From positions 1 to 23,595 of the IMG/VR virus record IMGVR_UViG_3300005613_000420: a DNA stretch of 23,595 bases, one strand, 5' to 3'. The notes under the pieces were generated by a model, which saw nothing but the letters and a program-made list of their open reading frames with translations, did no database searches and had not been told where the DNA came from. Below are positions 12,476 to 20,143 of this stretch, one piece after another. Each line of letters begins with the position of its first letter. The stretch's first letter is position 1. Both the position numbers and the translations under genes were made by a program. This DNA comes from a virus.

Positions 12476-14866
12476 ATGATACATACCGTTACCATTTTTA
12501 AAAACATAACCGCCACCTCGGCAGGATTTAATAGATCAGTTGATTTCGTGTTACAACGTATCAAGCAGGGGAAATCAAAAGAGTTACTTAGTAGAATAAG
12601 GTTAGAACATGACAAAGAGGTTCGTAATAAGCTGAAGATGGGTTTGCCGTCAATTTGCTTCAGTGGTACTTTTTCCAATAGGTCAGCCGCAGGGCTTGTA
12701 AAACATAGCGGTTTGCTTTGTCTAGATTTTGATGGATTTGAAAATGACTCAGTTGCTACCGACTGGCGCGATACACTAACAGCTTGGGAATACACATACG
12801 CATTATTTACGTCTCCAAGTGGTAACGGTTTAAAGGTTCTTGTTCGTATTCCAGAAACGGATGTAAAAGGTCATAAAGAATACTTTGAAGCAATTGAGAA
12901 ATATTTTGAAGATTGTCAATACTTTGATAGGTCAACAAGCGATGTATCAAGAGTATGTTATGAGAGTTACGACCCTAACATTTATACAAACGTTGATTCT
13001 GATATTTGGCACGAAAAGAATGTAAAGGAACTACACGACATTGGTGTTAGTCATGCTTTAATACCTGTTAAATCCGATTCAATTATAATTTCAACCATCC
13101 AAAAATGGTGGGAAAGCAAGAAAAAAGGAAATGGGAAAGGTAGAAACGCTGATTTGTTTGTTTTCGCTTCCGCTTTAAATAGGTTTGGAGTTAGTAAAAA
13201 TGCAAGCGAACAACACCTGTCGCAATTTGCAGTTAAGGACTTTCCAGTTGATGAAATACTAAAAGTTGTTAAATCTGCTTATAAGAACATATCAGAACAC
13301 GGAACGCAGTTCTTAGAAGACCATAGCGCACATCAACAGATTGAAAAAAATATCAGGGCAGGTAAGACCGTTAGGGCAATCGCAAAAGAGTTAGATATTG
13401 ATGAAGTAGTTGCCGAGGATGTTAGCGGACAAATTAGAGAAACTCTAGCTATTACGGACTTTTGGACTTATAACGACAAAGGGAAAGTTCAACTTAGCCC
13501 ACACAAATACAAGTTTTTTTTAGAGCAAAATCAATTTTGTAAATTTTTTCCAGAGGGTTCAAGCAGTTACTTATTCGTTCGAATTAGCTCCAACCTTTTA
13601 GAAGATACAGCAGCGGCATACATCAAAGATTTTGTTCTAAACTATCTATTGCAACGTGGCGACATTGGTTATTCACCATATGACTTTATGGCAAATCAAA
13701 CAAGGTTGTTTAAAGATGATTACTTATCAATGTTGGACACAGCAGAGGTCAATCTGAAAAAAGACACGGAAGAAACCTGTCATTTGTATTTTTCAAATTG
13801 CTGTGTAGCTATTAGCAAGGACAAAGTAGAATCAATTGATTACCTTGATTTGGACGGTTTTGTTTGGAAGAAACACGTAATTGATAGGGAGTTTAAAACC
13901 GTAGTTAAAGGAGGAGGTATGTTTGAAAAGTTTCTTCGATTGGTTGCGTCAAACAATGAGAATAGATTCAACTCTTTAAGATCTGTTCTAGGTTACTTGA
14001 TGCATGGTTACAAAACAGCCGCAAACAACAAAGCAATTATTTTGAACGATGAGTTGATTAGCGACAACCCAAATGGAGGTAGCGGAAAGGGTATGTTCTG
14101 CAATGCCGTTAGCCAAATGAAAAGGGTTGCTATTCTTGATGGTAAGCAATTCAGTTTTGATAAATCTTTTCCTTACCAAACAGTCGGAGCAGATACACAA
14201 GTTTTAGTTTTTGATGACGTTAAAAAGAACTTTGCTTTTGAGCAGTTGTTCAGCTTAATCACTGAGGGAATTACCTTAGAGAAAAAAAATAAAGATGCTA
14301 TTTACGTTCCAGTACAACGTTCCCCAAAAGTGGTAATAACGACCAACTATACAATAGGCGGTGTTGGAGGTTCTTTTGAGCGGAGAAAGTTCGAGGTTGA
14401 ATTTAGTAGCCATTTCGGAGCTCATAACACACCGTTTGATGAGTTTGGATGTATGCTATTTGACGAATGGAACGAAAAAGAATGGTCTATGTTTGATTCA
14501 TTTATGATTGGTTGTGTTCAGTATTATTTAAACAACGGATTAGTCGAACATGAATCTGTTAATCTGGAGCTAAGAAAACTGATAAAAGAAACTTGTTCAG
14601 ATTTTGTTGAATGGGCTAATGATGGAAACCTACCAACTAGAAAGAGACTTGATAAAACAGCGATATTTAAAGCCTTTACCGAAGAATACAACGATTACTC
14701 TAAGTGGCTTACTCAAAGGAAGTTTACTAAGTGGGTTGAGAATTTTGGAAAACATCATGGCAATAATGTAACGCAAGGCAAATCAAACGGTCTAAGGTGG
14801 ATTCAAATAGGCGATGATTTAGAAAATAAAGGTGTTGATTTAGATGATGAAGAATATGCGTTCTGA
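12476..14866 (+). CDS. Primase-helicase: VirE-N/BT4734-type primase domain plus SF3-like helicase
   Basis: 796 residues. The N-terminal 180 residues match the BT4734/VirE-N family, which resembles archaeo-eukaryotic primases: LCLDFDGF (81-88, acidic DxD), SPSGNGLKVLV (113-123) and a DVSRVCYESYDP segment. A middle region contains a PriCT-like stretch (KKKGNGKGRNADLFVFAS). The C-terminal half is a D5/SF3-like helicase: Walker A GGSGKG (534-539), Walker B VLVFDDV (576-582), sensor VVITTNYTIGG and an Arg finger region SFERRKFEVEF. It would make primers and unwind DNA at the phage origin. It sits behind its own promoter and structured leader, next to the candidate origin. The following helicase gene overlaps it by 23 bases. 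Confidence 0.85.
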   Translation: MIHTVTIFKNITATSAGFNRSVDFVLQRIKQGKSKELLSRIRLEHDKEVRNKLKMGLPSICFSGTFSNRSAAGLVKHSGLLCLDFDGFENDSVATDWRDTLTAWEYTYALFTSPSGNGLKVLVRIPETDVKGHKEYFEAIEKYFEDCQYFDRSTSDVSRVCYESYDPNIYTNVDSDIWHEKNVKELHDIGVSHALIPVKSDSIIISTIQKWWESKKKGNGKGRNADLFVFASALNRFGVSKNASEQHLSQFAVKDFPVDEILKVVKSAYKNISEHGTQFLEDHSAHQQIEKNIRAGKTVRAIAKELDIDEVVAEDVSGQIRETLAITDFWTYNDKGKVQLSPHKYKFFLEQNQFCKFFPEGSSSYLFVRISSNLLEDTAAAYIKDFVLNYLLQRGDIGYSPYDFMANQTRLFKDDYLSMLDTAEVNLKKDTEETCHLYFSNCCVAISKDKVESIDYLDLDGFVWKKHVIDREFKTVVKGGGMFEKFLRLVASNNENRFNSLRSVLGYLMHGYKTAANNKAIILNDELISDNPNGGSGKGMFCNAVSQMKRVAILDGKQFSFDKSFPYQTVGADTQVLVFDDVKKNFAFEQLFSLITEGITLEKKNKDAIYVPVQRSPKVVITTNYTIGGVGGSFERRKFEVEFSSHFGAHNTPFDEFGCMLFDEWNEKEWSMFDSFMIGCVQYYLNNGLVEHESVNLELRKLIKETCSDFVEWANDGNLPTRKRLDKTAIFKAFTEEYNDYSKWLTQRKFTKWVENFGKHHGNNVTQGKSNGLRWIQIGDDLENKGVDLDDEEYAF

Positions 14867-16289
14867 AGACCTTAGAGATTATCAGTTAACAGTTGTAGTC
14901 TCTATATTATCCAGTTTCTCGCAAGGAAATAAGCGTGTTGTTATGTGCCTTCCGACAGGTGGTGGCAAAACTCGAATATTTACCTACATGGTAAAGAGAC
15001 ACTTAGATAAAGGTGGTAGGGTTCTCGTTCTCACGGACAGAGTTGAGTTACTTAAACAAGCTGGAGGTTCGTTTGATTCATTTGGTATTAACCCCGAAAT
15101 GATAACTGCAGGAAGTAGCCCTGACCTAACTTTACCATGTCATGTAGCAATGATTGAAACGCTTTCAAGACGTGCTGAAGATTACGCTACATTCATTGCT
15201 AGCAGGTCAATGGTTATACTTGACGAATGTCATAAGGCAGCGTTCGATAAGATTTTCCCATATTTCGGAAAAGACACGTTTGTTATTGGAGCAACTGCAA
15301 CCCCTTATAGAACAGGTAAGCAACCCAGTTTAGACCAATTCTACACAGATATAATTCAGGTTATTGATACTCCCGAATTAATCAAGAAAGGATTCCTTTC
15401 AGATGCTGAAACATACGGGCTACCTATTGACCTTACGGGGATTAAGAAAGTAGCTGGAGAGTATGATCCAAAAGCTATGGCAAATCGGTACGAAGAACGA
15501 AAGGTTTACGAAGGCGTGATTGAGAACTATAATAGGATTTGTCCAAACACCAAAACTTTAGCATTTGCCTCTAATATTGAAAGTTGTAAATCGCTATGTG
15601 ATAAAATGCTTCAATCGGGGTTGAACGCTAGGCATCTCGATTCAAATATGACAGATTACGATAGGCGAGAAATACTTGATTGGTTTAAAACTGTTAAGGA
15701 TGGAATACTTTGTTCTGTTGGAATTTTAACAACTGGGTTTGATCAACCAGACGTTGAGACAATTATTCTTTACAGAGCAACTACAAGCCTACCTTTATTC
15801 CTTCAGATGGTTGGAAGAGGCTCAAGAACCACTGAAACAAAGGGCAAATTCACCATTCTTGATTTTGGCAATAACGTTAAGACGCACGATTTTTGGGAGG
15901 CTAACAGAACTTGGACACTGCATAAGGTAGATAAGAAAAAGAAGGACGTTGCACCGATTAAGAGTTGTCCTAAGTGCAATGCTATGATTCCAAAACAAAC
16001 TGTTAAATGTAATTATTGTGGTCATACGTTCAAGAAAACACCCAAAGAACAGCAAGCAGAAGAAATAGCCATGTTGATTAAACTACCTAAAAAAGAACGG
16101 TTAAAGATCGCTAATCGTTCAGATATTAGATTGAAGGCTGAAATGGCTAAATCAAAGGTAATTAGCCCATTTTGGGTATTGCACAACATGGAAAATAAAC
16201 AAGATGCAATTGAATTTTGTAACTTAATGGGATATAAAAAAGGGTTTATTTATCACAATAAACAAAGATTCAAAGTCTTTCAACAATGA
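14844..16289 (+). CDS. SF2 DEAD/DEAH-type helicase with C-terminal zinc ribbon
   Basis: 481 residues (ATG codons at 14844, 14847 and 14856 are all possible starts; the first is given). Motifs in order: RDYQ (Q-like), LPTGGGKT (36-43, Walker A), VLTDRVELLKQ (Ia), ILDECH (125-130, motif II), GATATPYR (149-156, III), TTGFDQPDV (296-304, V) and QMVGRGSR (321-328, VI). Then CPKC (375-378) and CNYC (389-392) form a four-Cys zinc ribbon. This resembles SSL2/RadD-like phage helicases that remodel branched DNA in replication or repair. It overlaps the primase-helicase at its start and the VRR-NUC gene at its end (ATGA), so the three form one replication operon. Confidence 0.9.
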   Translation: MMKNMRSEDLRDYQLTVVVSILSSFSQGNKRVVMCLPTGGGKTRIFTYMVKRHLDKGGRVLVLTDRVELLKQAGGSFDSFGINPEMITAGSSPDLTLPCHVAMIETLSRRAEDYATFIASRSMVILDECHKAAFDKIFPYFGKDTFVIGATATPYRTGKQPSLDQFYTDIIQVIDTPELIKKGFLSDAETYGLPIDLTGIKKVAGEYDPKAMANRYEERKVYEGVIENYNRICPNTKTLAFASNIESCKSLCDKMLQSGLNARHLDSNMTDYDRREILDWFKTVKDGILCSVGILTTGFDQPDVETIILYRATTSLPLFLQMVGRGSRTTETKGKFTILDFGNNVKTHDFWEANRTWTLHKVDKKKKDVAPIKSCPKCNAMIPKQTVKCNYCGHTFKKTPKEQQAEEIAMLIKLPKKERLKIANRSDIRLKAEMAKSKVISPFWVLHNMENKQDAIEFCNLMGYKKGFIYHNKQRFKVFQQ

Positions 16290-16615
16290 CAGAAGCTAGA
16301 CTGCAAGCTGAGTGCTTTCAATGGCACTGGAACACATACCCGAATCAGAGAGGGTTGCTTTTTATGGTGCATAATTCACCCCGTAATGCAATAGATGGCA
16401 ACCGATTAAAAGCGCAAGGAATGGTTGCAGGGGTTAGTGATATGATTTACTTACGAGATAACCAACCGCCTTTGTGTATTGAGATTAAGTTGCCAAAAGG
16501 CAAGCAACAGGCTAATCAAATAACATGGCAAGAGATAGCAGAATCAACAGGCGCAAAGTATGTAGTAGTTCGTAGTTTGGATGAGTTCAAAGCCCTATTA
16601 GATGCCAATCCTTGA
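16286..16615 (+). CDS. VRR-NUC domain nuclease
   Basis: 109 residues. The core VAGVSDMIYL (Asp52), CIEIKLPKG (Glu66-x-Lys68), then QITWQEIAESTGAKYVVV and SLDEF is the VRR-NUC pattern: G-x-x-D, E-x-K and a downstream Q-x-x-W/hydrophobic strand. These are PD-(D/E)XK-type nucleases; stand-alone phage versions cut branched DNA such as Holliday junctions or flaps. Its ATG overlaps the helicase stop. Length fits the stand-alone phage family. With the ERF protein and two helicases it completes a recombination set. Confidence 0.9.
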   Translation: MTEARLQAECFQWHWNTYPNQRGLLFMVHNSPRNAIDGNRLKAQGMVAGVSDMIYLRDNQPPLCIEIKLPKGKQQANQITWQEIAESTGAKYVVVRSLDEFKALLDANP

Positions 16616-16763
16616 GTTCACATACCAACACCACACCTTCCGAGTAGTTGGAACAAGACGAACGGATACAGGATGGGAACATTCGGTTAAGTGTATCGAA
16701 ACAGGTCAATACAAGTGGAAGTCGGATGAGTGGATAAATCACGTTTTATCGCTGAAACTATAA
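16602..16763 (+). CDS. 53-residue hypothetical protein overlapping the VRR-NUC gene
   Basis: ATG at 16602 overlaps the 3' end of the nuclease gene by 14 bases; TAA at 16761-16763. The protein begins MPILEFTYQHHTFRVVGTRR and is beta-rich and basic, with Trp residues at 25, 39 and 44. The overlap with the nuclease and continuous codon pattern support translation. No family recognised. It is the last gene before the cassette-like region. Confidence 0.5.
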   Translation: MPILEFTYQHHTFRVVGTRRTDTGWEHSVKCIETGQYKWKSDEWINHVLSLKL

Positions 16764-16849
16764 ATCAGGCCACAAGCATAGCGAGATTGTTAAAATGGTC
16801 AAATGTCTTACGGATGACAGTATTTGGTGATTGGATTGTTAGGTTTGTA

Positions 16850-16938
16850 TAACGGTTTGGCTAAAAATTGAAGACCAACCACATAATATAAATTGAAATA
16901 CTAACCTGACATGGGCTTTTGATTTTAGCCCATGTTGT
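16850..16938 (+). repeat. Palindrome with GTTGT boundary, left edge of the cassette-like region
   Basis: ACATGGGCT (16909-16917) pairs perfectly with AGCCCATGT (16927-16935), and GTTGT lies at 16934-16938. Upstream at 16849-16855 is ATAACGG, one base off the ACAACGG boundary word. It is weaker than the other sites, since no full outer stem can be drawn. The 189 bases between 16763 and 16953 otherwise hold nothing I recognise. Confidence 0.5.
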
Positions 16939-16952
16939 AAAACGTAAATGTG

Positions 16953-17156
16953 ATGAAAGCTTATAGAATTACAGAAGATCAATGGAATGATGTCAAGAAC
17001 ACAATGCAAAAGCTTGTAGATAAAATTAACGACTTAGAAAGCGAAGAATCTATTTCATTTAAAGAATCGGAAACAGTAGCGTCTTTCATAGACTATTGCA
17101 AAGAAGAAGGACTTGAAATATCGGGTAAATATTTTGAAGGATTTTTCAACGCCTGA
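16953..17156 (+). CDS. Cassette-like hypothetical protein, 67 residues
   Basis: ATG at 16953 is taken; the GTG three bases earlier is also in frame. Acidic helical protein (MKAYRITEDQWNDVKNTMQK start; FIDYCKEEGLEISGKYFEGF near the end). It starts 14 bases after the GTTGT of the palindrome, as cassette genes do. Compared with the phage replication genes it uses more AT-rich codons. No family recognised. Confidence 0.55.
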   Translation: MKAYRITEDQWNDVKNTMQKLVDKINDLESEESISFKESETVASFIDYCKEEGLEISGKYFEGFFNA

Positions 17157-17186
17157 GCTTTTAGTTTATGATTATAAAACAAAAAA

Positions 17187-17288
17187 ATGGATACAGATAC
17201 ATTTTATTGCTTAGTAGTAGCACCGATACTATTTATTTCGATTATAGTGGGATTTATGCTTAGAGATAATTTTTTAGATGGGGATTAA
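17187..17288 (+). CDS. 33-residue single-span membrane peptide
   Basis: ATG 17187, TAA 17286-17288. Acidic start (MDTDT), hydrophobic segment of about 20 residues (FYCLVVAPILFISIIVGFML), then RDNFLDGD. This would be a single-pass inner-membrane peptide. It shares one cassette-like interval with 16953-17156, with no palindrome between them. A toxin or host-membrane effector is possible; unproven. Confidence 0.4.
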   Translation: MDTDTFYCLVVAPILFISIIVGFMLRDNFLDGD

Positions 17289-17326
17289 AAACAAATTTAT
17301 CGTAAAATGATGAGTGATTATGTTTT

Positions 17327-17451
17327 ACAACGTTTTGAATAAAAAATCGGTGGGATTTGGAAGCCTTGACTTATCCAACCGAATTAACTTATCGACAAGG
17401 CACAGTGGCTAAAAAGCCGCACGACACCCACTGTTTTTTATTTTTTGTTGT
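17327..17451 (+). repeat. 125-base attC-like palindrome
   Basis: Outer words ACAACG (17327-17332) and GTTGT (17447-17451). Next stem: AATAAAAAATCGGTGGG (17338-17354) with CCCACTGTTTTTTATT (17427-17442), one bulged base and otherwise nearly perfect. Further inner pairings exist (GCCTTG 17363-17368 with CAAGGC 17396-17401). The GTTGT is followed by GCGCAG. Confidence 0.75.
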
Positions 17452-17465
17452 GCGCAGTTATTATT

Positions 17466-17666
17466 ATGGAAAAACAAACTTGGACAAGCGAAGAACTATT
17501 CGATAAATTTGATAAGTTGACTAAAAATGAGAAGATAAATATACTTTATGAAGCTATTGATATAATGCAAATGGCTAACTGGCAAAGCAGAAGTAGGGTG
17601 ATTTTCCGAGCAATGGGGTTCAATGATACTGAAGGAGATGGGAAAGAATGGCGTAAGGACTCCTAA
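17466..17666 (+). CDS. Cassette-like hypothetical protein, 66 residues
   Basis: The ATG at 17466 is preferred to the in-frame TTG at 17445, which lies inside the palindrome. The protein begins MEKQTWTSEELFDKFDKL and continues with amphipathic helices (KINILYEAIDIMQMANW), then basic and Gly/Glu-rich ends. No family recognised. It is bracketed by the two best attC-like sites: GTTGT ends 14 bases before the start and ACAACGG begins 6 bases after the stop, which is how integron cassettes are built. Confidence 0.6.
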   Translation: MEKQTWTSEELFDKFDKLTKNEKINILYEAIDIMQMANWQSRSRVIFRAMGFNDTEGDGKEWRKDS

Positions 17667-17672
17667 TTGCGC

Positions 17673-17758
17673 ACAACGGTTCTGATATGCAAAGCAGCGC
17701 ATTGATGAGCCTTCAATTTAGCACAATGCTGGATGCTGTTTTGTATATCTTTTGTTGT
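17673..17758 (+). repeat. 86-base attC-like palindrome
   Basis: ACAACGG (17673-17679) with GTTGT (17754-17758) outside. Then GATATGCAAAGCAGC (17684-17698) with GCTGTTTTGTATATC (17735-17749), 13 of 15 paired. Then GCATTG (17699-17704) with CAATGC (17724-17729). Five bases (TGGAT, 17730-17734) are unpaired on one arm only, like the extrahelical bases of attC sites. GCGC flanks both ends. Confidence 0.75.
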
Positions 17759-17836
17759 GTGGCGCGTGGACTTTGTGCGTTGGACTTAGTAATTCTACGG
17801 ATTTGAAAAACGAACATTAACCTAGATTGAATACAA

Positions 17837-18031
17837 ATGAAAAGTGATGAAACCTTTAAAGCAAAATTTGAAGCCAAGAGAGATGGATACACGGGGGACC
17901 ACGTGAAAGAACAGTTGCAAAAAGCATATACGAGAGGCGTTAAAGAGCTTTATGATGCTCTTGCTGATAAGTTTACAAAAGAGAAGATGTATGAGGCATC
18001 AGCAATTTTGCGTGAGCATAAGGTTGAGTAG
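17837..18031 (+). CDS. Cassette-like hypothetical protein, 64 residues
   Basis: ATG at 17837. Charged and helical, beginning MKSDETFKAKFEAKRDGYTG and continuing VKEQLQKAYTRGVKELYDAL. No family recognised; the helical, Ala/Lys/Glu-rich make-up suggests a small two-helix protein. It follows the 17673-17758 palindrome by 78 bases and ends 3 bases before a boundary word shared with the minus-strand cassette at 2.4 kb. The next gene is ordinary phage accessory DNA. Confidence 0.55.
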   Translation: MKSDETFKAKFEAKRDGYTGDHVKEQLQKAYTRGVKELYDALADKFTKEKMYEASAILREHKVE

Positions 18032-18034
18032 AAT

Positions 18035-18060
18035 TATTACACACAACTACTCGCTAAGAC
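18035..18060 (+). repeat. Half site of the cassette-end element
   Basis: TATTACACACAAC (18035-18047) is identical to the minus-strand sequence at 2451-2439, which also lies just after a gene's stop. Both are followed, after five bases, by GCTAA. Here no matching second arm with GTTGT was found downstream, so the palindrome appears truncated at the edge of the region. Confidence 0.55.
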
Positions 18061-18078
18061 TAACGACAAAATTGTCAC

Positions 18079-18336
18079 ATGCAAAACGTTACAATTCAAC
18101 AAGTTAACGACTTCAAGATTGACTTTGAGATGTATTGGTGTGGTAAAATTCAAGACTTGGTTGAATTACGTAGGACAAAATTGTCGCAATCAGAAATGGC
18201 AATATTGACTGGCAGAAGCATCAAGACCATACAGCGATTTGAGAATTACGAATCAAAGGATTCAGAATTGATGTTCCTGTATAACCGCATTTGTCATTTG
18301 CAAGACATTACCAACGGAACGAACGAACTAGATTAG
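18079..18336 (+). CDS. Helix-turn-helix (XRE-like) protein
   Basis: 85 residues. Residues 32-62 read as an XRE-type HTH: KLSQSEMAILTGRSIKTIQR followed by FENYESKDSELMFLYNRI, with the S-Q-x-E-x-A start of helix 2 and the S-x-K-T-I-x-R-x-E recognition helix. The N-terminal 30 residues are extra (DFKIDFEMYWCGKIQDL). It may control the accessory operon that follows; the next gene begins 4 bases after its stop. Short length suggests a Cro/transition-state type regulator, not a CI repressor with a peptidase domain. Confidence 0.7.
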   Translation: MQNVTIQQVNDFKIDFEMYWCGKIQDLVELRRTKLSQSEMAILTGRSIKTIQRFENYESKDSELMFLYNRICHLQDITNGTNELD

Positions 18337-18340
18337 CGGA

Positions 18341-18700
18341 ATGAGAATCAAAGCACAACATAAGGACGAACAAGTGTCAGGCGAATACGCGGGTTTTTAT
18401 GACTTCTGCGATGAGATGGGATGGGAAAGGTTCACGCCTACCAATGCAGATTTCATTCACTTAGGCTGGCGCGTGTCAATCGAACATGAAATAGGTGAGA
18501 ACGTTTGGCTACCGTATAACCGTCCTGAGTTACAATCTTCGCCACAAAGGATAGCTAAGATGAGGCAAAGGTACACGGATAGCTTAAGACCCTTTAACAA
18601 AGCGTGTAAGCAATGCGTATGGAATAAAGGCAATACGTGTTCAATTGGAATGTTTAAGGTTAAAGCAAACGGAGGTTGTATTAAATTCACGGAGAAATGA
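18341..18700 (+). CDS. Hypothetical protein with C-terminal Cys cluster
   Basis: 119 residues. The N-terminal part includes FYDFCDEMGWERFTPTNADF; the C-terminal part has CKQCVWNKGNTC and a last Cys eleven or so residues on (ANGGCIKF). Four Cys in this spacing could bind zinc or an iron-sulfur cluster. Family not recognised. It overlaps the next gene by 4 bases (ATGA). Confidence 0.6.
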   Translation: MRIKAQHKDEQVSGEYAGFYDFCDEMGWERFTPTNADFIHLGWRVSIEHEIGENVWLPYNRPELQSSPQRIAKMRQRYTDSLRPFNKACKQCVWNKGNTCSIGMFKVKANGGCIKFTEK

Positions 18701-18855
18701 ACTTACTAAAAGCATACGTTATCTTCTGCCTACTTTGCCCAGTATTCAACATAGAGCAAGAACAACCTATTGAAGAACCGATTGAAGAGGTCGCTTTTTG
18801 GTGCGATTGCGGGGCTGCTATTCGATGGGATAAAATTATACGCAAAGAGATATAA
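18697..18855 (+). CDS. 52-residue protein with N-terminal signal/anchor
   Basis: ATG at 18697 overlaps the previous stop; TAA 18853-18855. A hydrophobic N-terminus (MNLLKAYVIFCLLCPVF) is followed by a Glu/Pro-rich stretch (EQEQPIEEPIEEV) and CDCG. It could be exported or anchored. Its 3' end contains the first copy of a 24-bp direct repeat. No family recognised. Confidence 0.5.
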   Translation: MNLLKAYVIFCLLCPVFNIEQEQPIEEPIEEVAFWCDCGAAIRWDKIIRKEI

Positions 18856-18894
18856 AACGACTTTGAAGGCTAAAATTATACGCAAACAGATATA
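18831..18894 (+). repeat. 24-bp direct repeat, two copies 40 bp apart
   Basis: TAAAATTATACGCAAA, then G or C, then AGATATA, at 18831-18854 and 18871-18894; 23 of 24 bases match. The first copy encodes the C-terminus of 18697-18855; the second is intergenic. It looks like a local duplication, or a pair of sites for a regulator. Confidence 0.7.
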
Positions 18895-18923
18895 CTAATC
18901 GCTAACCTAATACTCAATTAACC

Positions 18924-19178
18924 ATGAACACACTACTAGCATTGACATTGATTGCATCCGCCTACGGGTTCGTTGTAACTATTCTTTTACTAAACCAAAA
19001 GGCACGAAGGAAACAGGCTGAAGTACAATTAAGCGCATCAATGAGAGTCGGAAAAGAATGGGAATCCGACCGCGACCAACTAGCGCAAGCACTCAAGGAA
19101 ACTCAGGCGAAACTTGATAGCATTAAAGTAAGGCGAGACCCAAAGACGGGACGAATGGTATCAGCTAAAAGGAAATAA
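18924..19178 (+). CDS. Membrane-anchored coiled-coil protein
   Basis: 84 residues. One membrane segment (about 4-23, TLLALTLIASAYGFVVTILL), then a charged coiled coil (WESDRDQLAQALKETQAKLD) and a basic end (TGRMVSAKRK). The layout resembles small phage membrane proteins and i-spanins, but it is far from the lysis genes. No family recognised; it precedes 19180 by one base. Confidence 0.6.
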   Translation: MNTLLALTLIASAYGFVVTILLLNQKARRKQAEVQLSASMRVGKEWESDRDQLAQALKETQAKLDSIKVRRDPKTGRMVSAKRK

Positions 19179-19179
19179 C

Positions 19180-19632
19180 ATGAGACAGAAGGAAATAATC
19201 GAAGAACTCAACCGCTTAAAAGGCGAGATTGACAGATTGGAAAAAGAGTTGAACAAGCCGCAAGATGAGACTATCTACGTGCCGAAAGGGATATTGGAGG
19301 ATAAGACAAAAGAAATCATTAACGGTAAACATACATTGTTTTGCGATGAAGATGGATGGAATGCAATGGCATCTTCCGCCAATCTTAAATCAACCGAAAA
19401 ACAATACAAGCTAGTTCCATGCGAGCGTAAAGATTTGGAATCTGGAGACGTTGCGTTCTGCTATCTTCAAGAAGGAGAAACCGATATTTACTATGCGAAA
19501 GAAGACTTATCTAGCTATTGTGTTGTTACCGATAAGGGAATTGTATTTTGGGCTGAAGATGATGCTGGAGTTAGTACATGCAATTACAAACTAAACTCTG
19601 ACTATATTTGGTACAAAGTGGTCAAGGCATGA
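19180..19632 (+). CDS. Hypothetical protein with N-terminal coiled coil
   Basis: 150 residues. A coiled coil at the start (MRQKEIIEELNRLKGEIDRL) is followed by a compact alpha/beta region with many Tyr, Cys and acidic residues (CERKDLESGDVAFCYLQEGE). No family recognised. The segment around the Cys residues does not form a clear metal site. Coupled to the next gene by an ATGA overlap. Confidence 0.6.
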   Translation: MRQKEIIEELNRLKGEIDRLEKELNKPQDETIYVPKGILEDKTKEIINGKHTLFCDEDGWNAMASSANLKSTEKQYKLVPCERKDLESGDVAFCYLQEGETDIYYAKEDLSSYCVVTDKGIVFWAEDDAGVSTCNYKLNSDYIWYKVVKA

Positions 19633-19796
19633 CACACGATGAAAGGAAACGCGCTAAACGGTTGCTATTCCTTATGACGCAAGTGTTCAGAATCAAGCAA
19701 CTGTTAACAGGAAAAGACAAAGAAGAAACTAATAACTTCGAGCAATGGAAGAAAGAAATGAATCAGGCTATTCAGAAGGGCGAAAGCATACTATGA
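19629..19796 (+). CDS. 55-residue basic helical protein
   Basis: The ATG at 19629 overlaps the previous stop and is preferred to the upstream in-frame TTG at 19608. Basic N-terminal helix (MTHDERKRAKRLLFLMTQVF), then an amphipathic helix (NNFEQWKKEMNQAIQK). It ends in a 4-base overlap with the next gene. No family recognised. Confidence 0.55.
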   Translation: MTHDERKRAKRLLFLMTQVFRIKQLLTGKDKEETNNFEQWKKEMNQAIQKGESIL

Positions 19797-20143
19797 CCGC
19801 CAACGAATTGAGAATAGGAAATTGGGTAAAGCTAAAGGATTCGCCAACAACACCATACTGGCAAGTAGAATCAGTGGGTAATCTAATCATGGTAGGAGGT
19901 CAACTTTGGTCTATTGAAGAAATTGAACCAATACCACTGACCGAGGAATGGTTGGTTAAATTCGGGTTTCGGCAACTAGCTAATATTTGGGAGTTTTGGG
20001 GAAATAGCGAATGGAATTTGTATAAAGATGGCGGCTGGTATTTGTTGAATGGATACATCTGTGTTGACTGCATAGAAATCAAGCACGTCAACCAACTTCA
20101 GAACCTTTTCCACGCGCTAACAGGCGAAGAACTAAAGATATGA
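19793..20143 (+). CDS. Conserved-type Bacteroidota phage hypothetical protein
   Basis: 116 residues from the ATG at 19793; an upstream in-frame ATG at 19745 lies inside the previous gene and is less likely. The opening MTANELRIGNWV, the middle IEPIPLTEEWLVKFGF and the end HVNQLQNLFHALTGEEL form a pattern I recognise as widespread in Bacteroidota genomes and phages without known function. The first 45 residues are beta-rich, perhaps a small barrel that binds nucleic acid or protein. Overlaps the following 30-residue gene. Confidence 0.7.
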   Translation: MTANELRIGNWVKLKDSPTTPYWQVESVGNLIMVGGQLWSIEEIEPIPLTEEWLVKFGFRQLANIWEFWGNSEWNLYKDGGWYLLNGYICVDCIEIKHVNQLQNLFHALTGEELKI

